Assembly: GCA_964399635.1 (NCBI GenBank)
Contig: CAYNRU010000034.1
Coordinates: 151,478-215,477 of the forward strand
Length of the DNA stretch: 64,000 bases
Direction of reading: 5' to 3'
From: UBA4615 sp964399635
GTDB lineage: Bacteria > Pseudomonadota > Gammaproteobacteria > Burkholderiales > Burkholderiaceae_E
Below, piece after piece: positions 17,086 through 25,950 of this stretch. The notes under the pieces are model-generated. The model worked only from the letters and a program-made list of their open reading frames with translations. It searched no databases and was not told where the DNA came from. The translations under genes and the position numbers were made by a program. Positions within the stretch are counted from its first letter, which is position 1, and each line of letters opens with the position of its first letter.

Positions 17086-17259
17086 GGGTGTGTTCGGATC
17101 CTGGGAGTGGATCGAATGACTAAGCCGCTCAGGATAGCACTGCCTCCCGGGTCGAGCGCAACATCGGGGGGCGAACGGCGCCCGGCAGGACGTCGGCCCC
17201 GACCGGCGCGGACGCCGCCGCCGGCGGCGCGACCGCGGGTTGCCCGGCCGGCAATCGGC

Positions 17260-18093
17260 TCAGGCCGCGGCTGCCGCGTTCAGCTCGCGCCGGTACTTGT
17301 TCAGGGCCTGCACCGTGGTGAGTTCGCGCCCGAACAGCAGCGACAGGTTGTGCAGGATGCGGTCGACGACCTTGCCTTCCCACACCGCGTCGAAGCGGAT
17401 CTGCCCGTCGAGCCAGTGCTCGAGCCAGCCCGGCTCGGGCGTGCGGCTCTGCACGGTGTCATTGGGAAACAGGTCCTTGTTGACGTGAAGGTTGGTCGGA
17501 TGGAGCGCCTGCGCGGTACGCCGTGCGCTCGCCATCAGCAGGCCGATCTTCGCGAAGGCGGTGCGCGCGCCGTCGCCGACGTCCGCGATCGCCTTCTTCA
17601 TGTACTGCAGGTAGGCGCCGCCGTGGCGGGCCTCGTCGCGCGAGATGATGTCGTAGATGTGCTTGATCACCGGCTCCGTGTGCCACTCGGAGGCGCAGCG
17701 GTACCAGTGGTTGAGGCGGATCTCGCCGCAGAAGTGCAGCATCAGCGTCTCGAGCGGCGGCGCGGGGTCGAACTCGAAGCGCACCGCGTGCAGTTCGGCC
17801 TCGGTGGGCACCATGTCGGGCCGGAAGCGCCGCAGGTACTCCATCAGCACGAGCGCGTGCTTCTGCTCCTCGTAGAACCACACCGACATGAAGGCGCTGA
17901 AGTCGGAGTCGTGGCGGTTGTCGCGCAGGAACATCTCGGTGGCCGGCAGCGCCGCCCACTCGGTGATGGCATTCAGCTTGATCGTCTGTGCCTGCTCGTC
18001 GGACAGCAGGGATGGATCGAACTGGCCCCAGGGGATGTCGTCGAGGCTCCAGCGCACGCGCTCCAGCGTCTTGAACAGTTCGGGATAAAGCAT
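17260..18093 (-). CDS. Ferritin-like diiron protein (acyl-ACP desaturase-like)
   Basis: This 277-residue all-helical protein carries a full carboxylate-bridged diiron set: E45 (ITEWAAL), E76 and H79 (YEEQKHA), E124 (CGEIRLNH), and E154 and H157 (SRDEARHGG). The spacing resembles that of acyl-ACP desaturases and related diiron oxygenases. The start at 18093 (MLYPELFK) fits the core; longer starts add an unconserved leader. It has its own 189-base upstream spacer but is the next gene after the fatty-acid-modification operon on the same strand, so a role on acyl chains is attractive though unproven. Confidence 0.8.
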   Translation of the reverse strand: MLYPELFKTLERVRWSLDDIPWGQFDPSLLSDEQAQTIKLNAITEWAALPATEMFLRDNRHDSDFSAFMSVWFYEEQKHALVLMEYLRRFRPDMVPTEAELHAVRFEFDPAPPLETLMLHFCGEIRLNHWYRCASEWHTEPVIKHIYDIISRDEARHGGAYLQYMKKAIADVGDGARTAFAKIGLLMASARRTAQALHPTNLHVNKDLFPNDTVQSRTPEPGWLEHWLDGQIRFDAVWEGKVVDRILHNLSLLFGRELTTVQALNKYRRELNAAAAA

Positions 18094-18282
18094 GGACTCT
18101 CGCGAAATGAGGGCTGCCGGAGATGAGTCGCGCCGGGACCGTAAACCTGTCCGCCAAGGTCGCGACACGCCTGCCCACCGATTCTAGCAGCGGGGATTGG
18201 ATGCGGCGATAGCGCCAGTCACCGGCGCGGGGCCGTCCAGACCCGGGACACCCGCCGTCGCCGCCTCCGTCCGTCGTGCCGG

Positions 18283-18762
18283 TCAAGCCTCGCGAACCGC
18301 GCCGCGCCGGCGCAGAAGTCGCATCACTGCGCCCAGAACGGGCAGTTTCTCGTACAACTCCTCGGCCACGTCCCAGTAGTCCCGGTGCCGGGCGACGCGC
18401 CCGTCCGCATCGAAGCGCAGGTGCGAGCAGCCATGGATGCATTGCGGGCCGGCAGGCAGCGGCCGACGGAAGGCGAACTCGAAGTCCCACACCAGCAGCG
18501 CCGCGTCGCCCTGCGCCACGGTGTCGCGCACCACGAAGCGGGGGCCGTCCACCTGCTCGAACATGTGCTCGAAGATCCGTGCGATTGCGGCAACGCCGCG
18601 GACCTCGTTGAAGGGGTCCTTGAACCACGCGTCGGCCGCATAGACCTCACCGATACGCGCGACGTCCTGCGGGCCGATCGACTCGAAGAACGCGCGCACC
18701 CGCGCCACGTGGGTCGCGACCGGGTCGGGCGCGCGCGGGGCGGGCGGATGCGGGTCGGACAT
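18283..18762 (-). CDS. NTF2-like/SnoaL-fold protein
   Basis: This 159-residue protein has the cone-shaped NTF2-like fold: VRAFFESIGPQDVARIGEVY, AWFKDPFNEVRG, FVVRDTVAQGDAALLVWDF and HLRFDADGRVARHRDYWD. Such proteins are small isomerases, hydrolases or carriers. It is the last gene of the nine-gene cfa operon, 19 bases after the SDR stop, a position where NTF2-like genes often occur in such clusters. The exact function is unknown. Confidence 0.8.
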   Translation of the reverse strand: MSDPHPPAPRAPDPVATHVARVRAFFESIGPQDVARIGEVYAADAWFKDPFNEVRGVAAIARIFEHMFEQVDGPRFVVRDTVAQGDAALLVWDFEFAFRRPLPAGPQCIHGCSHLRFDADGRVARHRDYWDVAEELYEKLPVLGAVMRLLRRRGAVREA

Positions 18763-18781
18763 GGAGGGCTCCAGGCTGCGC

Positions 18782-19642
18782 TCAGGTGCCGGTCACCCGC
18801 CGCACCAGTGCGAAGTAGAGGCGATAGGGCAGCAGCCGGGCGAGCTTGAGCCACAGGGTGAAGCGCTTGGGGTAGTGGATCTCGAAGCGGCCGGCGGCGA
18901 TGCCGTCGAGCGTCTCCGCCGCCGCCTCGCGCGCGCTGATCAGCGCCGGCATGCGGTAGGCGTTGGAGGCGGTGGCCGGCGTGTCGACGTAGCCCGGCGA
19001 CACCAGGTAGACGCCGATGCCCGACGGGTGGAGGTCCAGGTACAGCGACTCGGCGAGGTTGATCATAGCCGCCTTGGTGGGCCCGTACACCAGCGCCTGG
19101 GGCAGGCCGCTGTAGCCCGCGACGCTCGAGATCAGCGCGATGCCGCCGGCGCGCTGCTCGAGCAGCATCGGCAGCAGCGCCGCCAGCCCGCCAAACACCG
19201 AGACCAGGTTGGTGTCCAGCATGCGCCGTGCCGCGCCGAGCTCGAAGGTGTCGGCCTGCATCGGGGAGTAGGTGCCGGCCACCCACAGCACGAGGTCGAT
19301 GCCGCCCCAGCGCTCGCGCAGCACCCGGCATGCGTCGGCGACCGCATCGGCTTCGTTGACGTCGAGCGGCAGGATCTCAGCGGGCAGGGTCGGGTCCTCG
19401 GCGTCCAGCGGGGGCCCAGGCTGCGCGGCCATCACCTCGCGCAGCGCGTCGGCGCGCCGGGCCGACACCGCGACGCGCGCGCCGCGCCGTTGCAGCGTGC
19501 GGGCGAGCTCGGCGCCGATGCCGCTCGAGGCGCCGACGACCCACACGCGGCGCCCCGACCAGTCGTCGAAGGCGGGGTTGAGGGGGGCGAAGAGGGGACG
19601 GGACGCGCGCATCGGAGGGCCCGGCATGAAGGGTGTCTGCAT
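18782..19642 (-). CDS. Short-chain dehydrogenase/reductase (SDR)
   Basis: The 286-residue protein has the nucleotide-binding GASSGIGAELAR, the NNAG-equivalent WVAGTYSP, the catalytic serine in LISSVAGYSG and the YxxxK pair in VYGPTKAAM. It would reduce or oxidise a carbonyl/alcohol with NAD(P)H. It ends with basic helices that could associate with the membrane (WLKLARLLPYRLYFALVRRV). It sits 6 bases after the DUF3833 gene in the cfa operon, and is expected to act in the same lipid pathway. Internal starts closer to the Rossmann fold (19627 region) are possible. Confidence 0.9.
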   Translation of the reverse strand: MQTPFMPGPPMRASRPLFAPLNPAFDDWSGRRVWVVGASSGIGAELARTLQRRGARVAVSARRADALREVMAAQPGPPLDAEDPTLPAEILPLDVNEADAVADACRVLRERWGGIDLVLWVAGTYSPMQADTFELGAARRMLDTNLVSVFGGLAALLPMLLEQRAGGIALISSVAGYSGLPQALVYGPTKAAMINLAESLYLDLHPSGIGVYLVSPGYVDTPATASNAYRMPALISAREAAAETLDGIAAGRFEIHYPKRFTLWLKLARLLPYRLYFALVRRVTGT

Positions 19643-19648
19643 CGCGGC

Positions 19649-20221
19649 TCAGCGCTTGGTGAACGACAGCAGGACTTCGCCCAGCCGGACGCCGAACTTG
19701 CTCATCGTCGCGCGGTTGAGCATCACGCGGTCGTCGATCAGGTACATCCAGTCGTCGAACTGGACGTTCCAGGTGCTGCCGTCGACCACCAGGGCAAGGG
19801 TGTAGCGCCAGTTGAGCGCGTTGCCCGACGCGACGCCCTGAGCCTCGCCGACCACGTCGCCCGCGGTGCCCACGTAGCGCCCGCCCGGCAGCTTGCGGAC
19901 CGTCCAGACGCGCCTTTCCTTCGTGCCGTCGGAGTAGGTGAAGTCCTCGTCGAGCGTGCCGGTGTCGCCCTGCCACGCGCACTTCATCTTGACGGTGAAG
20001 CGGCGCACCACCTTGCCCGACCGGTCCTGGAACAGGCCCCAGGCGTCGAGTTCGCCGTCAAAGTAGCTGCGCAGGTCGAGCACCGGCCTCTCGGTGGCAT
20101 AGGCGGCCGGGTCGGGCCCTGCGCAACCGCCGGCAAGCACGAGCGCGCCGACGAGACCGCCGAGGGCGGCGCGACGCGGCAGCCGGGCGGTCCCGGTGGT
20201 GGGGGTCGGGGCGAAGGTCAT
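19649..20221 (-). CDS. DUF3833 family lipoprotein
   Basis: This 190-residue protein has a lipoprotein signal peptide with lipobox LAGGC (Cys33) and then the DUF3833 pattern: LDLRSYFDGELDAWGLFQDR, DTGTLDEDFTYSDG and WNVQFDDWMYLIDDRVMLNR. DUF3833 proteins are found almost only in cfa/DUF1365/amine-oxidase clusters; a lipocalin-like lipid-binding role is likely but not demonstrated here. The ATG overlaps the stop of the transporter gene (ATGA at 20218-20221). Confidence 0.88.
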   Translation of the reverse strand: MTFAPTPTTGTARLPRRAALGGLVGALVLAGGCAGPDPAAYATERPVLDLRSYFDGELDAWGLFQDRSGKVVRRFTVKMKCAWQGDTGTLDEDFTYSDGTKERRVWTVRKLPGGRYVGTAGDVVGEAQGVASGNALNWRYTLALVVDGSTWNVQFDDWMYLIDDRVMLNRATMSKFGVRLGEVLLSFTKR

Positions 20222-21591
20222 GGGCGGATCTCGATGGGGCGGTCGTCGGGGGGCAGCGGCGCGAGCAGCAGCACGATACCCGCCAGCAGCTTGAGCGCGC
20301 TCGGCAGCAGCGCGTAGGTCACGGACAGCGCGACCGTGTTGCCGGCATGCGCGCCGGGCGTGTACCCGAGCAGGCCGAGCACGGGCAGCGCGAGGCCGGC
20401 GGCGGCGGCGAGGTTGAGCTTGGTGGCGAGGCTCCACACGCCGAAGAAGGCGCCATCGCGTGCGCGCGGCGCGTCCTCCTCGGCGAGCACCGTGGCGAGC
20501 AGCGCGGGCGGGACGGCGAGGTCGGCGCCGAGCGCGAAGCCGGTCACGATGCACACCGCGAGGAAGGCGGTGGTGTCGCCCGCGCCCAGCCCGAAGGCCC
20601 ACACGAAGGCGAACACCGCCAGCGCCATGCCGAACAGCCAGGCGTTGCGCAGACCCGCGACGCGCGCGATGCGTACCCATACCGGCATGCCGATCGCGGC
20701 GGCGAGGAAATAGGCGATCAGGAACAGCGGCGCCTGCTGCGGCACCTGCAGCACGTCGCCGACGTAGAACAGGACCAGGGTCGCGGGGATCGCGGTGGCG
20801 ATGCCGTTGACCATGAACGCGCCCAGCATCCAGCGAAATGCGCGGCTCCCCGAGACGTCGCGCCAGGTCGAGCCGAGCTGCGCGCGCAGGCTGGGCATCG
20901 CCGGGGTCGTGCCGTCGGCGGCGCCTGCGTGGGGCGCCGACGGCACGGCAGGCCGCGGCAGGGGCGCGCGCGCGATCGCGACCGCGCCGATCGCGGCGGA
21001 GGCGACGAACAGCGCGACCAGCCACCCGGCCCGCTCGGGGAGCAGCAGGCTCGCCGACAGCAGCACGCCCAGCAGGCCGAAGCTCTCGCGGCTCGCGGTC
21101 ACGCGCACCCGTTCGAGGGGACCATCGCCCAGTCGCGCGCCCCAGGCCTGGTAGGAGATCGACACCACCGAGTAGGCGAGGTAGGTGACCACCGAGGAGA
21201 CCGCGAGCCACGCCGGCAGGGACACCCCGGACGGCGGCGTGAAGACCGCGCAGTATCCGAGGGCGAGCACCGGCAGCGCCCACAGGATCCAGCGTCGATA
21301 GGTGTCCGCTGCGGGGCGGCGGTCGAGCAGTACGCCGACGGTCGGATCAGCGACTGCGTCGACGAGCCGCGTGAAGAACAGGATCGCACCGATCACCGTG
21401 AGGTCGACCCCGAGCTTCTCGGCGTAGAAGGTGGGCAGCAGCACGAACAGCGGCAGCTCGAGCAGCGCAAGCGGCGCACGCAGCGCGCCGTAGGCGAGGT
21501 AGTCCCGCGGGCGCAGCGGTGTGCCGGTCGGGGCGGCGGCAGGCGCCACCGGGACCGCCGCATCGACGCCGGCGGGGCCGGCGATGGTCAC
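20218..21591 (-). CDS. MFS transporter of the GPH (glycoside-pentoside-hexuronide) type
   Basis: The protein has 457 residues and about twelve helices. LVDAVADPTVGVLLDRR, SYQAWGARLGDGPLERVRVT and the late TGFALGADLAVPPALLATVL are GPH/MelB-like signatures. Relatives lie in cfa clusters and are thought to move lipids or lipid precursors, not sugars. The start is a GTG at 21591 that overlaps the preceding stop by four bases; it lies 20-30 residues before helix 1. Confidence 0.85.
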   Translation of the reverse strand: MTIAGPAGVDAAVPVAPAAAPTGTPLRPRDYLAYGALRAPLALLELPLFVLLPTFYAEKLGVDLTVIGAILFFTRLVDAVADPTVGVLLDRRPAADTYRRWILWALPVLALGYCAVFTPPSGVSLPAWLAVSSVVTYLAYSVVSISYQAWGARLGDGPLERVRVTASRESFGLLGVLLSASLLLPERAGWLVALFVASAAIGAVAIARAPLPRPAVPSAPHAGAADGTTPAMPSLRAQLGSTWRDVSGSRAFRWMLGAFMVNGIATAIPATLVLFYVGDVLQVPQQAPLFLIAYFLAAAIGMPVWVRIARVAGLRNAWLFGMALAVFAFVWAFGLGAGDTTAFLAVCIVTGFALGADLAVPPALLATVLAEEDAPRARDGAFFGVWSLATKLNLAAAAGLALPVLGLLGYTPGAHAGNTVALSVTYALLPSALKLLAGIVLLLAPLPPDDRPIEIRP

Positions 21592-22166
21592 GGCTTCGCC
21601 CCGGCGCCCAGCAAGGCCTGCCGCAGCAGCGCATCGCGCAGCGACGGCGCCACCGTCCGCTCGTCCAGCCAGATCGCGAAGAAGGCCGTCGCGAAATCCG
21701 GGTCCGCGACCGAGCCGATGGGGCGGTCGTTGTGGAAGAAGCGCGCGCCCCGGCCCGGCTCGTGCACGCCGGTGAGGCGGTCGCCGCGCGCGACGTCCGG
21801 GAACAGCTGCTTCATGTCGGTGAACCACCGGCCGCGACGCTGCGTGTCGCCGAAGCCCATCCGCTCGATCTCCTGGATGCTGCGCTCGGCGATCGCGAGC
21901 CCCTTCATGCCGGTGGCGTAGCTCAGATGCAGCGCGAAGGGCAGCGCAGCGGCACGCTCGACACGCATACCGCGGGGCCCCACCCACAGCTGCGCGGTGT
22001 AGACCTTCAGCCCGAACCAGCGCAGCTCGCCCTCCCCCGCCAGGCGCGCGTCATCCAGCGTCGAGGCGACCGATGCAGGCACCGCGATGGAGGCTGCCGC
22101 CGGCGCCGCGGCGCCGAGCAGGGCCGCTGCGAGCAGGCAGGCGGCGAACGGATTGCGGATACCCAT
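21588..22166 (-). CDS. Chalcone-isomerase-like secreted protein
   Basis: This 192-residue protein has a signal peptide (residues 1-25, ending AAPAAAS) followed by a chalcone-isomerase-like fold: LRWFGLKVYTAQLWV, PFALHLSYATGMKGLAIAER and DPDFATAFFAIWLDERT. Bacterial members of this family bind fatty acids and lack flavonoid chemistry. Its location between cfa and the transporter, 5 bases after the cfa stop, supports a lipid-binding role in the envelope (inference). Confidence 0.85.
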   Translation of the reverse strand: MGIRNPFAACLLAAALLGAAAPAAASIAVPASVASTLDDARLAGEGELRWFGLKVYTAQLWVGPRGMRVERAAALPFALHLSYATGMKGLAIAERSIQEIERMGFGDTQRRGRWFTDMKQLFPDVARGDRLTGVHEPGRGARFFHNDRPIGSVADPDFATAFFAIWLDERTVAPSLRDALLRQALLGAGAKP

Positions 22167-22171
22167 GGCGT

Positions 22172-23473
22172 TCAGGCCGGTGCGCGCAGCGTGAACTGCA
22201 CGACGTCGGTGTTGCGCCGGGCGAAGCCAGCCTCGCAGTAGGCGAGGTAGAACTCCCAGGTCCGCGCGAAGCGCGCGTCGAAGCCCTGCGCGGCGATGCG
22301 GGGCAGCTCGGCCATGAACGACTCGCGCCACAGCTTGAGCGTGCGCGCGTAGTCGAGTCCGAACCCGAATCGGTCCTCCATCGCGAGGCGCGCGACACCC
22401 GCGCTGCGCTCGAACACGGTGGGCGAGGGCAGCATGCCGCCCGGGAAGATGTACTGCTGGATGAAGTCGGTGCTGCGCCGGTAGCGCTCGAACAGCGACT
22501 CGTCGATGGTGATGGTCTGCACCACCGCGCGCCCGCCCGGCACGAGGCAGCGGCGCAGCGTCTCGAAGTAGCCGGGCCAGTACTGCTCGCCAACCGCCTC
22601 GAACATCTCGATGGAGACGATCGCGTCATAGCGGCCGTGCTCGTCCCGGTAGTCCTGGAGCAGGAAGCGCGCACGGTCGGCGAGGCCCGCGTCGGCGAGT
22701 CGACGGGTCGCCCATGCGTGCTGTTCGGTCGACAGCGTCAGGCCGGTGACCAGCAGCCCGTCGCGTGCCGCGAGCTCGGCGAAGCCGCCCCAGCCGCAGC
22801 CGATCTCGAGCACGCGGGCACCTGCGGGCAGGGCCAGCTGGTCGAGGATGCGGCGGTACTTGGCCGTCTGCGCGTCCTGCAGGGAGCGTGCCGGGTCGTC
22901 GCCGAACAGCGCGCTCGAATAGGTCATGCTCGGGTCGAGCCACACGGCGTAGAACGGGTTGCCTAGGTCGTAGTGCGCATGGATGTTGCGCCGCGACCCG
23001 GCCCGGCTGTTGCGGTTGAACAGGTGCCGTATCCGGTACAGCGCCTGGCCCCACCAGTGTCCGTAGATGGCGCGCTCGACCACGTCGCGGTTGGCCACCA
23101 GCACCTCGAGCAGCGCCGCGAGCGAGTCGGTGTGCCAGTCGCCGTCGATCCAGCTCTCGGCGAATCCGATGTCCCCCCGCGACAGCGCCGCGCCGAACAC
23201 CTTCCAGTTGCTCAGGCGGATGGACGCGTGCGGCTCGCCGGCCCCGAAGCTCATCACCTCGCCGTCGGGCGTGGTCAGCACGATCCGTCCGTGCTGGAGT
23301 CGCTGCAGCAGCGCCAGCACCGCGTGCGCGGCCGCTGGCATCGGCCCTGCCGGGACGCGCGCAGCCGGGCCGCCGGCCAGCTGCGTGCCGTCGAGCATCG
23401 GGGCGGCGGCCGGGTTCAGCAGCCGGGTGGATTGCGAATCAAGCATCGGGCGCCGGCTGGCGGAGCGGTTCAT
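22172..23473 (-). CDS. cfa: Cyclopropane-fatty-acyl-phospholipid synthase family methyltransferase
   Basis: The protein has 433 residues. The SAM site is VLEIGCGWGGFAELAA, and IVSIEMFEAVGEQYW, YIFPGGMLPS and FGLDYARTLKLWRESF are the active-site and C-terminal signatures of the CFA family. It methylenates or methylates a double bond in a membrane phospholipid acyl chain. In operons with DUF1365 and an amine-oxidase-like flavoprotein, homologues have been linked to methylated or furan fatty acids formed under singlet-oxygen or light stress. The ATG overlaps the DUF1365 stop (ATGA at 23470-23473). Confidence 0.93.
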   Translation of the reverse strand: MNRSASRRPMLDSQSTRLLNPAAAPMLDGTQLAGGPAARVPAGPMPAAAHAVLALLQRLQHGRIVLTTPDGEVMSFGAGEPHASIRLSNWKVFGAALSRGDIGFAESWIDGDWHTDSLAALLEVLVANRDVVERAIYGHWWGQALYRIRHLFNRNSRAGSRRNIHAHYDLGNPFYAVWLDPSMTYSSALFGDDPARSLQDAQTAKYRRILDQLALPAGARVLEIGCGWGGFAELAARDGLLVTGLTLSTEQHAWATRRLADAGLADRARFLLQDYRDEHGRYDAIVSIEMFEAVGEQYWPGYFETLRRCLVPGGRAVVQTITIDESLFERYRRSTDFIQQYIFPGGMLPSPTVFERSAGVARLAMEDRFGFGLDYARTLKLWRESFMAELPRIAAQGFDARFARTWEFYLAYCEAGFARRNTDVVQFTLRAPA

Positions 23474-24270
23474 CGGTGACCCCTGGAAACGAATGCCTCG
23501 GGCGGATCGGGCTTGCGGTGGAAGGGAACGTGCGCGCGCCAGAGCTTAAGCGCTTGCCAATGGATCCGGGCGATCACCCCGATCGTGAACAGCGGATGGC
23601 CGAACAGCGCGCGGCGCGCCACCGAGCGGTCGGCCGGCATCAGCTCGCCGCTCAGGCTGGTGAGGAGCAGCGGCCCCTCGGCGTCGTGATAGTCGATACG
23701 GGCGAGTGCGCGGTCGCGGCGGTTCATGAAGCGGAAGGCGTAGTCGCCCTCGAGCGAGCAGAACGGAGAGACGTGGAAGACCTTTCTTGCGCGCAGTTCG
23801 CGGCCCTGCGCGAGCTGCGCGCCGTCGGGCTCGGCGAGCAGGTAGCAGTGCCGCTCGCCGAAGGTGTTGTTGACCTCGGCCACCACCGCCACCAGCGCGC
23901 CGTCGGCACGGTGGCAGAACCAGAAGCTGACCGGCTTGAACGCGTACCCGAGCACGCGAGGAAAGGCGTGCAGCCACAGCGGCCCGTCCGCCACCACGCC
24001 GGCCCGCGTGCAGAGTCCGCGCACCCAGGCGTCGAGCGGCGTGCAGCCGTCGCCGTGGTCGGCACTGCGAAACGACATCGCGCCGCGGCGGTCGTAGCCG
24101 AACCAGACGCCCAGCCCCGCCGACGCGCGGCGTGCGGCGTCGCCGTCGATCCGCATGCGCAGGAAGAAGCCCGCGTAGCTGAACGCATGGCGCACCGGGC
24201 GCAGGCGCGCGTGGCGGATCGGCCCGAACCCGAACTGCAAGGCCGGGCCGGTCAGTGCGCTGTCGTCCAT
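23470..24270 (-). CDS. DUF1365 family protein
   Basis: The 266-residue protein shows the DUF1365 core: RLRPVRHAFSYAGFFLRMRI, the FPRVLGYAFKPVSFWFCHR segment, VAEVNNTFGERHCYLL, and KVFHVSPFCSLEGDYAFRF. It lacks a signal peptide. DUF1365 occurs next to CFA-type methyltransferases and is assumed to take part in fatty-acid modification; its chemistry is unknown to me. The ATG at 24270 is 34 bases after the flavoprotein stop. Confidence 0.9.
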   Translation of the reverse strand: MDDSALTGPALQFGFGPIRHARLRPVRHAFSYAGFFLRMRIDGDAARRASAGLGVWFGYDRRGAMSFRSADHGDGCTPLDAWVRGLCTRAGVVADGPLWLHAFPRVLGYAFKPVSFWFCHRADGALVAVVAEVNNTFGERHCYLLAEPDGAQLAQGRELRARKVFHVSPFCSLEGDYAFRFMNRRDRALARIDYHDAEGPLLLTSLSGELMPADRSVARRALFGHPLFTIGVIARIHWQALKLWRAHVPFHRKPDPPEAFVSRGHR

Positions 24271-24304
24271 GGTGCCGGTCCTTCGCCTCTGCCCGCGCTG
24301 CCGT

Positions 24305-25651
24305 TCAGGCGGCCACCGGCAGCGCGACGCTCGGGCCGCGCCGGGCGTCTTCCCGCGCCAGCAGGTCGCGCGCCACGTCCAGCCCGGAGCGCAAGCCGTC
24401 CTCGTGGAAGCCGAAGCCCGTCCAGGCCCCGGCGAACCAGGTGTTGCGCTGTCCCTGGATCGCCGGGATCCGGCGCTGCGCCTCGATCGCACCAGTGTCG
24501 AACACCGGGTGAGCGTAGTCGAAGACGCCCAGCGTGAGCTCGTCGCGCGGCGCCTCGGCAGGGTTCAGCGTGACCAGCACCGGCCGGTCGAAGGGCAGCG
24601 GCTGCAGGCGGTTGAGCCAGTAGGTCACGGCCACCGACGGGTCGCCGGCGGCGGCCTGCCCGGGCGCGCCGAACCGGCCCGAGCTGAGGTAGTTCCAGGC
24701 GGCCCAAGCCCGCCGCCGACGCGGCATGAGGGCCAGGTCGGTGTGCAGGTAGGCGCGGTTGGGCTGGTAGGGCACGGCTGCGAGGATCGCACGTTCGTCG
24801 GGCTGCGGATCGAGCAGCATCGCCAGCGACTGGTCGCTGTGGCATGCGAGCACCACGTGGTCGAAGGTCTCGCGGCCCGCGTCGGTGATCACCCCGACCG
24901 TGTCGCGCTCGGCGCCGAGCGGCGAGCGCAGGATGCCACGGACCGGCGTGCCGGTGCGCACGTCGTGCAGCCCTGCGAGGATCTTGCTGACGTACTGCCG
25001 GGCGCCGCCCTGCACGGTGAACCAGCGGGGGCGGTCGGCGACCTGGAGCAGCCCGTGGTTGTCGCAGAAGCGCGCGAAGCTGCCGACCGGGAAGGCCAGC
25101 ATCGTGGCCGTCGGGCACGACCAGATCGCGGCCGCCATCGGCAGGAGGTAGCCGTCGCGAAACGGGCTGCCGAAGCCCTGCCGCGCCAGCCAGGTGCCCA
25201 GCGGCACGGCGGCGTCCGCGGCGCGGGCCGCATCGCGGGCGAGCGCGGTCGCCTCTCGGTTGAAGCGCAGGATGTCGCGCAGCATCGACCAGAAGCGCGG
25301 CGACAGCGCGTTGGTCGGCTGCGCGAACAGTGCCGCCAGGTTGCTGCCGCACCACTCGAAGTCGTGCGGGCCGACCGACACCGAGAACGACATCTCGGAC
25401 ATGGCCGTGGGCACGTCCAGCGACTCGAAGAGCGCGATCAGGTTGGGGTAGGTGCGCTCGTTGAACACCAGGAAGCCGGTGTCCACCGGGTAGGTGGTGC
25501 CGCCGACCGTGGCATCGACCGTGTTCGTGTGCCCCCCGACACGGTCGGCCGCCTCGAACAGCGTGACCCGGTGGTGCGGCGCCAGCCGGTGGGCCGCCCC
25601 CAGGCCGGCGATGCCCCCGCCGACGACCGCGATCCTGAGTGGCGCGTGCAT
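24305..25651 (-). CDS. FAD/NAD(P)-binding amine-oxidase-like protein
   Basis: The 448-residue protein begins with the dinucleotide motif IAVVGGGIAGLGAAHRL and FEAADRVGGHTNTV, then DTGFLVFNERTYPNL, and ends with WFAGAWTGFGFHEDGLRSG, the flavin-binding tail of the phytoene-desaturase/amine-oxidase superfamily. This exact subgroup (first catalytic gene, followed by DUF1365 and cfa) probably oxidises or desaturates a lipid acyl chain. It starts 13 bases after the mini-FolE2 gene, in the same transcript. Confidence 0.93.
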   Translation of the reverse strand: MHAPLRIAVVGGGIAGLGAAHRLAPHHRVTLFEAADRVGGHTNTVDATVGGTTYPVDTGFLVFNERTYPNLIALFESLDVPTAMSEMSFSVSVGPHDFEWCGSNLAALFAQPTNALSPRFWSMLRDILRFNREATALARDAARAADAAVPLGTWLARQGFGSPFRDGYLLPMAAAIWSCPTATMLAFPVGSFARFCDNHGLLQVADRPRWFTVQGGARQYVSKILAGLHDVRTGTPVRGILRSPLGAERDTVGVITDAGRETFDHVVLACHSDQSLAMLLDPQPDERAILAAVPYQPNRAYLHTDLALMPRRRRAWAAWNYLSSGRFGAPGQAAAGDPSVAVTYWLNRLQPLPFDRPVLVTLNPAEAPRDELTLGVFDYAHPVFDTGAIEAQRRIPAIQGQRNTWFAGAWTGFGFHEDGLRSGLDVARDLLAREDARRGPSVALPVAA

Positions 25652-25664
25652 GGGCGCAGACCGC

Positions 25665-25916
25665 TCAGGCAGCGGCCCGGGCGCGTTCGATGCGCGCGTA
25701 GGCCGAGTGGTTGTGGATCGACTCGAAGTTCGCGGACCCGACCGTGTAGGCCGCGACCCCGTCGTCGATGCTGGCCACGGTGGGTTGCGGGCCGCGCGCG
25801 GTGCGGACGGTCAGCGGGAACACCACGTCCTTGACCCCAACCCCCTGGATGGCGAGCTTGCGCAGCTCGGTTGTCGACTGGACGTCGGGCAGGAAGATCT
25901 TCTCGGGGGCGTTCAT
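25665..25916 (-). CDS. 83-residue FolE2-like protein lacking the catalytic middle
   Basis: The ATG at 25916 follows a GGAG at good spacing. Residues 1-50 (KIFLPDVQSTTELRKLAIQG, then VGVKDVVFPLTVR) resemble the N-terminus of GTP cyclohydrolase FolE2, including the QPTVAS strand. Residues 52-83 (GVAAY, then NFESIHNHSAYARIERA) resemble its extreme C-terminus, with E65 and H68 matching the Glu-x-x-His metal ligands. A whole FolE2 has roughly 260-310 residues; the part with the catalytic Cys is absent, so cyclohydrolase activity is not expected. The junction falls near codon 51 (about 25765). The gene leads the cfa operon, ahead of the flavoprotein by 13 bases. It may be a deletion remnant or a small regulatory or metal-binding protein. 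The family link is from memory of FolE2 sequences. Confidence 0.7.
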   Translation of the reverse strand: MNAPEKIFLPDVQSTTELRKLAIQGVGVKDVVFPLTVRTARGPQPTVASIDDGVAAYTVGSANFESIHNHSAYARIERARAAA

Positions 25917-25950
25917 GGTTCGGCTCCGTCCAAGGGGCGCGCAGTCTGGG

